A DNA stretch of 12,049 bases. Source: Saksenaea vasiformis B4078. Taxonomy: Eukaryota; Mucoromycota; Mucoromycetes; Mucorales; Saksenaeaceae. A program made the position numbers and the translations under genes. The DNA lies in contig JNDT01002380.1 of NCBI GenBank assembly GCA_000697055.1, positions 1-12,049 of the forward strand. The letters run 5' to 3'. Shown here one piece after another: positions 7,871 to 12,049 of the stretch. Position 1 is the first letter of the stretch, and each line of letters opens with the position of its first letter. The notes under the pieces were generated by a model. The model saw only the letters and a program-made list of their open reading frames with translations, had not been told where the DNA came from and did not search any database.

Positions 7871-8137
7871 GCAGATATCCTGAAAGTTTGTAGATATAAA
7901 ATTGTTTTTTAAATCAAAAGATGACAAATAAATATATAATATTTATATAGTTACTGATATTTGAAGAAATATAATCAATTGAAATGATTACTACTGTATA
8001 ATAGCATAAATATTTCTAAAGAAGATATATTTATTTTATTTAAAAGAGATCATTTGAAAGAAATGACATATAATGTATAAACATACAACATTTACTAAAC
8101 TTTTAGATATTTCAATGAGATATAATCATTCTTCTAT
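7871..8137 (+). repeat. AT-degraded copy of the 10834-10568 segment (inverted repeat)
   Basis: This stretch aligns without a gap over 267 bp to the minus strand of 10834-10568. It shares words such as AATCAAAAGATGA, ATAGCATAAAT and TTTACTAAACTTTT. Nearly all differences are G to A or C to T in this copy (for example GAGGACACAC versus GAAGATATAT). It retains no open frame. It is the more heavily mutated member of an inverted pair about 2.4 kb apart. Confidence 0.85.
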
Positions 8138-8183
8138 GAGTCTTTATCTATCTAGTATTAATGCTATTCATGAGTAGAGGTCA

Positions 8184-8395
8184 GCATGAATAAATATGAA
8201 CAAATATATAGATATTTATATTTGTTTGTCATATAGAAATAAATATTCATATTTATTTATCAAGTAAGAATGAATATTTATATTTGTTTATTAAATAGAA
8301 ATGCATATTCATATTCATTCATCAAGTAAAAGCAAATATTTATATTCATTCATCAAATAAAATGAATATTCAAATTTGTTCAATTATTCAAGTAG
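8184..8395. repeat. tandem array of ~31-bp AT-rich units (CG-free)
   Basis: About six units of roughly 31 bp follow the pattern ATATTYATATTYRTTYRTCAARTARAAATGA, alternating between ATATTTATATTTGTTT and ATATTCATATTCATTC forms. The array starts after AGAGGTCAGCATGAATAAATATG. It contains no CG. A related, CG-containing array with the same leading sequence lies at 11484-11632. The repeats are contiguous with no unique spacers, so this is not a CRISPR array. Confidence 0.7.
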
Positions 8396-8898
8396 TGTCA
8401 TTTTTATTATTTGCATGTCATTCATTAATATTGTAATTAACATAATGTCAATTAAGTAAAAAGAGAAGAAAAGAAAAAAGGTATGTCTTTTACTAATGTT
8501 GTAATTAATGAAGAGTCAGTTAAGCATGAGGTTGAGTAAAGAAACATACAGTAACTCAAAAAATTGCTCAAGTATTTTGAAATTTTTGACGTTTACTTAC
8601 ATTGCACAACATTTTCCTGATTAAACTCTTGTGAAACCTATATCATTCGATAGAGCTATTAATCAGCTTTCTGACAATATATAATACATGCCATTCCAGT
8701 CAATATATCTAAAGTTATAAGTAAACAAAGGCTCATTTTTTTAAATTGCCGATTTTGACAAGTAAAATAAAGTAATATACATGTCTGTCAATTAATCTTT
8801 TTAGCATTTCTGTTGTACAGCTCATAATATAAGTATAAGACTTTTTTATTTCTGCTTATTTTTTATTCTTTTTACTGATTCTGCATTTCACCATTGCA

Positions 8899-9917
8899 AT
8901 GATTGCCATTTCAGAAGAAACTAAAAACAGTATTTTCACCCTTACTTTGCAAGGCCTTTCTACATATAAAATCGCAGAATGACTTGTTATAAATAAAGGA
9001 ACAGTCTACAATTACCAGAAAACAATGAAAAATCAACCCAAAAAAAAGCATGCAGGCCACCTATCAGCATTCAGTGAAGCTGATTGCAGAGTAATTGCAT
9101 GCTACATTAGCAATGGAACATACTGAAATGCAACAGATGTTGCAATTATCTCGCCAATGAAGGAAAAACTGTCTCTGTACAGACCATTTGTAACCTTCTC
9201 AAGAAGCATGGATTTAACGCACGCCCAAAGCCCAAAGCATTGCCTCTCCAAGTTGCTCAATGTAAAACCAAACATTACCTGTTTGCATGCATATACCTTA
9301 ATTGGACAGAAGAACAATGGCGTAACATTGTTTTTAATAATGAGACAAAAGTCATTCGCCTTGAATCTGATGGTTTAGACTGGACCTGGGTCAAAAAAGG
9401 AAGAGCACTTCAGGATCACAATGTTGTTCCAGTATACAAAGGTGGCGGCAGCAGCCTCATGTTGTGGAGTTGCATTACAGCAAGTGGTATTGGATATATT
9501 ATGAGGATCAATGGTGGCCTGGATGCTGAGTTGTATTGCAAGATCCTCAGTGAAGATTTCCTCAAGACACTGTGAGCCTACAACATGAACAAAAGGGACA
9601 TTATTTTTCAACAAGATAATGACCCTAAACATACATCCAAACGTACTAAAAAGTGGTTCCATGATAACAGAGTACATGTGCTTGATTGGCCATCATACTC
9701 TCCAGACCTGAATCCAATTGAACATATGTAGACATTGCTCAAACAACATATCCGCAGGAATTATTCTATATTATCTTGCAACGTTGATGAACTGTGAGAA
9801 CATGTATTACAGAAATGGTATCATATTGATCCAAAACTCGTTGTAAAATATATTGATTCTATGCCAAGAAGAGTCAAAGCAGTATACAAAGTGAAAGGCA
9901 GCTATACTAAGTTTTAA
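8899..9917 (+). pseudogene. Tc1-family DD34E transposase, inactivated
   Basis: The frame begins at ATG 8899 with a helix-turn-helix region (GLSTYKIAE-stop-L.INKGTVYNY). It changes frame between about 9140 and 9150, then continues as EGKTVSVQTICNLLKKHGF. Downstream come [56 protein letters not shown] and [14 protein letters not shown], closing with TAA at 9915-9917. AATAAA (9916-9921) overlaps the stop. The second Asp (QQD) and the Glu (PIE) are 34 residues apart, the Tc1 DD34E spacing. The first catalytic Asp, normally in FSDES, is Asn here (codon 9339-9341).

In-frame stops are TGA 8980-8982, 9124-9126, 9573-9575 and 9795-9797 and TAG 9729-9731. The last two sit where Trp is expected, and the first is a clear Arg position. 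Clearly non-functional. Confidence 0.92.
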
Positions 9918-9921
9918 TAAA
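9916..9921 (+). terminator. AATAAA poly(A) signal of the Tc1 transposase gene
   Basis: AATAAA overlaps the TAA stop codon of the transposase (TTTTAATAAAG), an economical arrangement seen in compact Tc1 elements. Confidence 0.4.
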
Positions 9922-10458
9922 GTCATGTAGTCAATTACCTACCATTGCATCCTGTAATGTGACAATTACTAAAGTAATTCGCATTGTAGAGATTAGATGC
10001 ATAAGGAAAAGAAGAAAAAAATAGAAACAATAAAAAATGAGCTAAGAGAAAAAAGGACAGCCAGCAGTTATCTTGACACTGAAGTACTTGTCTTTTTGCT
10101 ATGGAAGTGGTTGAAATGCAAGATGAGGGGATCAATGGCGGAATGAGAGTTTGAAAAAGAGTAAAAAAAGCTCTGTCAGCATGAAAATTGTTTGTTTTCG
10201 AAGCGAAAAAAAGATTCCAAAAGTACATGTCACTGCTGAGTAAGCATAGGAAACACAAGGAAAAATTGCTGCTCTTTCCAGTACCAACAGAACTTTTTGA
10301 TAATGACGCTCATGATCCTCCTTAATCTTGGCCTTAAGATGCAGTGTGTCATTGCAGCAATCAACTTTCATCAACAGCAGAACCAGTTTGATATTTCCTT
10401 TCACAATACTTCTTTTTTCGTTTTACTACCTAACTTGTGAAATACTAGTATACAAAAG
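9922..10458 (-). pseudogene. possible decayed coding DNA, minus strand, unidentified
   Basis: No recognisable domain is present. One minus-strand frame (10457-10068, about 130 codons) has no TAA or TAG until its end but about five TGA, the same interruption style as the clear pseudogenes. A second minus-strand frame is open for 90 codons (10404-10132, containing LKAKIKEDHERHYQKVL). The two cannot both be genuine over their overlap. It may be the 3' continuation of the broken gene to its right. The part 9922-10060 shows no feature. Confidence 0.25.
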
Positions 10459-10512
10459 CTGTAGCCAGTATATGAAGTCAACAACGATCTGAATAATGAT
10501 TATGCAACCTAC

Positions 10513-11459
10513 CTCATTGACCAGTTTATGCAAATCTTCATTTCAATATTTCATTCACAATGTTGCCTTAGGAGGATGGTCGTGTCTCATCAGAATGTCC
10601 AAAAGTTTAGTAAATCCTGCGTGTTTGCACATCACACGTCATCTCTTTCAAACGACCCCTTCTAAATAAAATGAGTGTGTCCTCTTTAGAAGCATTTATG
10701 CTATTGTACAGCAGTGATCATTTCAATCGATCATATTTCTTTGAACATTGGTGGCTGCTCAAACGTTGCATATTTATTCATCATCTTTTGATTCAGAAAA
10801 CGATCTCATATCTACAAACCTTCAGGACATCTGCCTCCTCTTTCATTCTATAATGTAAACTGTAAACCAGAGGGGTCAAAGGAAAAGGGTACCCCTCGGC
10901 CGCCATCCAATAGCTTTTGAAAGAATGGCATGCTATTTGACTTTGCAATGGTACCATGACTTCAGTAGAAGTAAACTGATCTGCGAAAGTACTCTTCAGG
11001 CCACGTTGGTTCTACAAGCTCATATTGGTCCTTGTACTTCTCATAGAACGTGAGGATATTCTTGAAGTAGTTGGTCAGGAGCTTTACAACCAGGCTCTCA
11101 TTCTGCGCATGATGCGCAACGATTAACCTTTGATAGCAATGACCATACTCCAATATGGTGGTCCTTGCGATCCCTTCTTCATTGCGATGCACCTTGTCCA
11201 ATGCATCAATGTATCATCGATGTTGGTCAGATGCAATGGTCAACTCCTCTTTGCACCTCTGAAGAGACTCTTGGTCAGTGATTATGTGGTTCACCCACTG
11301 GAATCTCTCAACTGAGGCGGCCATTTGGACTGGACGTTTGATCATCAGTTGGTCCGCCACTTGGTCCGCCAATTGGTTGACAGCCTGATCTGTCTCACGA
11401 GCTTTGGCGGCTTTTTGCCATTGTACTCGCCCAATATGGCACTTCTTGCATGACCCTCA
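10513..11459 (-). pseudogene. unrecognised repeated gene, decayed (multiple TGA, frameshifts)
   Basis: I do not recognise the protein. The minus-strand frame from 11459 opens with GSCKKCHIGRVQWQKAAKA (a CxxC pair), then a Gln/Asp-rich helix (VNQLADQVADQL). There follows a long helical region with QWVNHIITDQESLQRCKEEL, EYGHCYQRLIVAHHA and LTNYFKNILTFYEKY, then EEYFRRSVYFY and SHGTIAKSNSMPFFQKLLDG, up to TAG near 10850. TGA interrupts at 11459-11457, 11216-11214 and 10964-10962.

Reading continues in another frame from 10846 (KEEADVLKVCRYEIVF...), with TGA at 10795, 10783, 10780 and 10720, to TAA 10609-10607. A third frame follows (MCKHAGFTKLLDILMRHDHPP) to a GTAGGT donor at 10512, with a possible 54-nt intron to 10459. 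Part of it is duplicated at 7871-8137, so it is probably a mobile-element gene. Confidence 0.5.
10568..10834 (-). repeat. better-preserved partner of the 7871-8137 repeat
   Basis: The 267-bp minus-strand segment, within the unrecognised pseudogene, aligns gap-free to 7871-8137. It keeps most of the G and C where the other copy has A and T, and still shows interrupted coding sense, so it is closer to the ancestor. Confidence 0.85.
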
Positions 11460-11483
11460 GTTCTTATAGTACTCATTAGAGAT

Positions 11484-11632
11484 CGGCATGAACGAATATA
11501 TTCGAACATCTGAATATTCGAATATATTCGAATATTTAGTAGGATATTCATATTCGTTCATCAAAAGGAAGAATATATTCGTATTCATTCGAATATTTTT
11601 AAGAATATTTGTATTCATTCGTTTATTTGTAT
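11484..11632. repeat. ATTCG-rich tandem/interspersed repeat (CG-containing relative of 8184-8395)
   Basis: The segment consists of GAATATTCG / ATATTCGTATTCATTCG words and begins GATCGGCATGAACGAATAT, matching the start of the left array (GGTCAGCATGAATAAATAT). It contains eight CG dinucleotides, mostly as TTCG, while the left array has none. The palindromic word CGAATATATTCG could form small hairpins. No coding sense. Confidence 0.65.
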
Positions 11633-11817
11633 GTGAGATCGTAACATGATTCATTGAGTTCTAAGTTCTATTAATCATTGCAATCTCGGCATACAAATTA
11701 AGCAAAAATATATAGAAGACAGGCAGCCATGAGTGTGCTACAATTGCCGAACTCATTCCAGAAGTCACATTGTTCAAGTTAATTAGCATAATTGCAATGT
11801 TTATTGTAAGAAGACAA
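11633..11817. other. no feature seen
   Basis: Ordinary AT-rich sequence with no open frame, RNA or repeat that I can support. Confidence 0.5.
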
Positions 11818-12049
11818 AATGGTAACAAAAAAAAATGGCACTAAAATAAAGAACAGCACTGAAAAAGAGAAAGGAGCAGTAGAAAAAAAAAAAGAAGAAT
11901 GGCACTTAAAAAAAAGGACAGTAAAAAAAAAAAAGGTAGTAAAAAAGATGGTAGTAAAAAAGATGGCAGTGAAAAAAGGATGGCAGTGAGAAGAAAGATG
12001 GCAGTGAGAAAAAAAAAGGACAGTCAAAAAAAAAAAAAAAAAAAAAAGG
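11818..12049. repeat. purine-rich minisatellite (GATGGCAGTRAAAAA units)
   Basis: The plus strand is nearly all purines, arranged as degenerate units of about 15-18 bp: (GA)TGGCAGTGAGAAAAA, GATGGTAGTAAAAAA, GGCACTTAAAAAAA. The most regular part is about 11936-12028, and it ends in a run of about 20 A. The frame open on the minus strand is only a by-product of this bias. It could be the subterminal region of another transposon lying to the right. Confidence 0.6.

Larger units (their letters stand above)
7593..8548. other. gene-free, extremely AT-rich tract
   Basis: No open frame of note exists on either strand between the tRNA and the Tc1 element. The tract is almost devoid of CG. It contains the degraded repeat copy at 7871-8137 and the tandem array at about 8184-8395. 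The parts 7620-7870 and 8396-8548 show only A/T-biased sequence with no identifiable element. It is best read as old repeat DNA driven towards A+T. Confidence 0.7.
8549..9921 (+). mobile_element. Tc1-type DNA transposon, dead, right end not found
   Basis: The left end is proposed at 8549, where CAGTAACTCAAAAAATTG follows a TA dinucleotide (8547-8548), as expected for a TA-targeting Tc1/mariner element. The transposase remnant is 8899-9917. I could not find the inverse of the left end (..TTTGAGTTACTG) downstream of the gene, so the 3' terminal repeat is lost or diverged. The right limit given is the poly(A) signal. Confidence 0.65.

Noticed and set aside
8184..8395. CRISPR array
   Set aside because: Units are contiguous and degenerate with no unique spacers, and the context is eukaryotic.
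135..11459. Nuclear TGA reassigned to an amino acid
   Set aside because: TGA-only interruptions suggested it, but the sites predict Arg (CxxC core, Tc1 HTH) while TGG already encodes Trp. The two copies of the 267-bp repeat show CGA ancestry for one TGA. Terminal stops include TAA and TAG as expected either way. Decay of CGA explains it more simply.
11345..11654. Minus-strand open frames across the ATTCG array (Asn/Ile/Tyr-rich)
   Set aside because: Translation of tandem repeats; the real coding frame to the left is a different one that starts at about 11459.
11779..12027. Minus-strand 82-codon open frame rich in Phe, Ser and Thr
   Set aside because: Produced by translating a purine-rich minisatellite on its complement.

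Overview
The window looks like nuclear DNA of a fungus, most likely an early-diverging (Mucoromycota-type) one. It has very short spliceosomal introns (46-74 nt with GTAAGT-like donors and CTAAY/TTAAC branch sites), a fungal CACTA/Plavaka-like transposase, a Ty3-type LTR retroelement, a Tc1 element and a nuclear tRNA-Leu, all in AT-rich intergenic DNA. Nothing looks prokaryotic or like a host housekeeping protein gene. Except for the tRNA, everything recognisable is mobile-element DNA in some state of decay. The lineage is an inference from protein style and introns only.

Layout. 1-5746: most of a CACTA-type DNA transposon whose right end (a CACTATAGGAACAG terminus and AT-rich subterminal repeats) is at 5746. 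It carries an unrecognised leftward gene (1079-135) and a rightward, multi-exon transposase gene (1566-4842). 5747-7497: the 5' half of an LTR retrotransposon on the minus strand (LTR, primer-binding site, gag, -1 frameshift site, protease), cut off inside pol exactly where the CACTA end begins, so the CACTA element is nested in it. 7510-7592: an intact tRNA-Leu(CAA) gene, minus strand, only 12 bp from the LTR edge. 7593-8548: an extremely AT-rich tract holding a degraded 267-bp repeat copy and an array of ~31-bp tandem repeats. 8549-9921: a dead Tc1 (DD34E) element. 9918-11459: minus-strand remains of an unrecognised gene, part of which (10834-10568) is the better-preserved partner of the repeat at 7871-8137. 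11484-11632: a second, CG-rich relative of the ~31-bp array. 11818-12049: purine-rich minisatellite.

The unifying observation is mutational. The broken genes are interrupted almost only by TGA, at places where an Arg CGA codon is expected. The 267-bp duplicate pair differs by a nearly one-directional load of G:C to A:T transitions, including sites where one copy has TG and the other CA. Together these point to cytosine-methylation or RIP-like decay of repeats in this genome.

No new defence or metabolic system was found. The items most worth follow-up are the mutation signature, the hypermutated inverted repeat, the uncharacterised gene beside the transposase, and the retroelement sitting just downstream of a tRNA gene.
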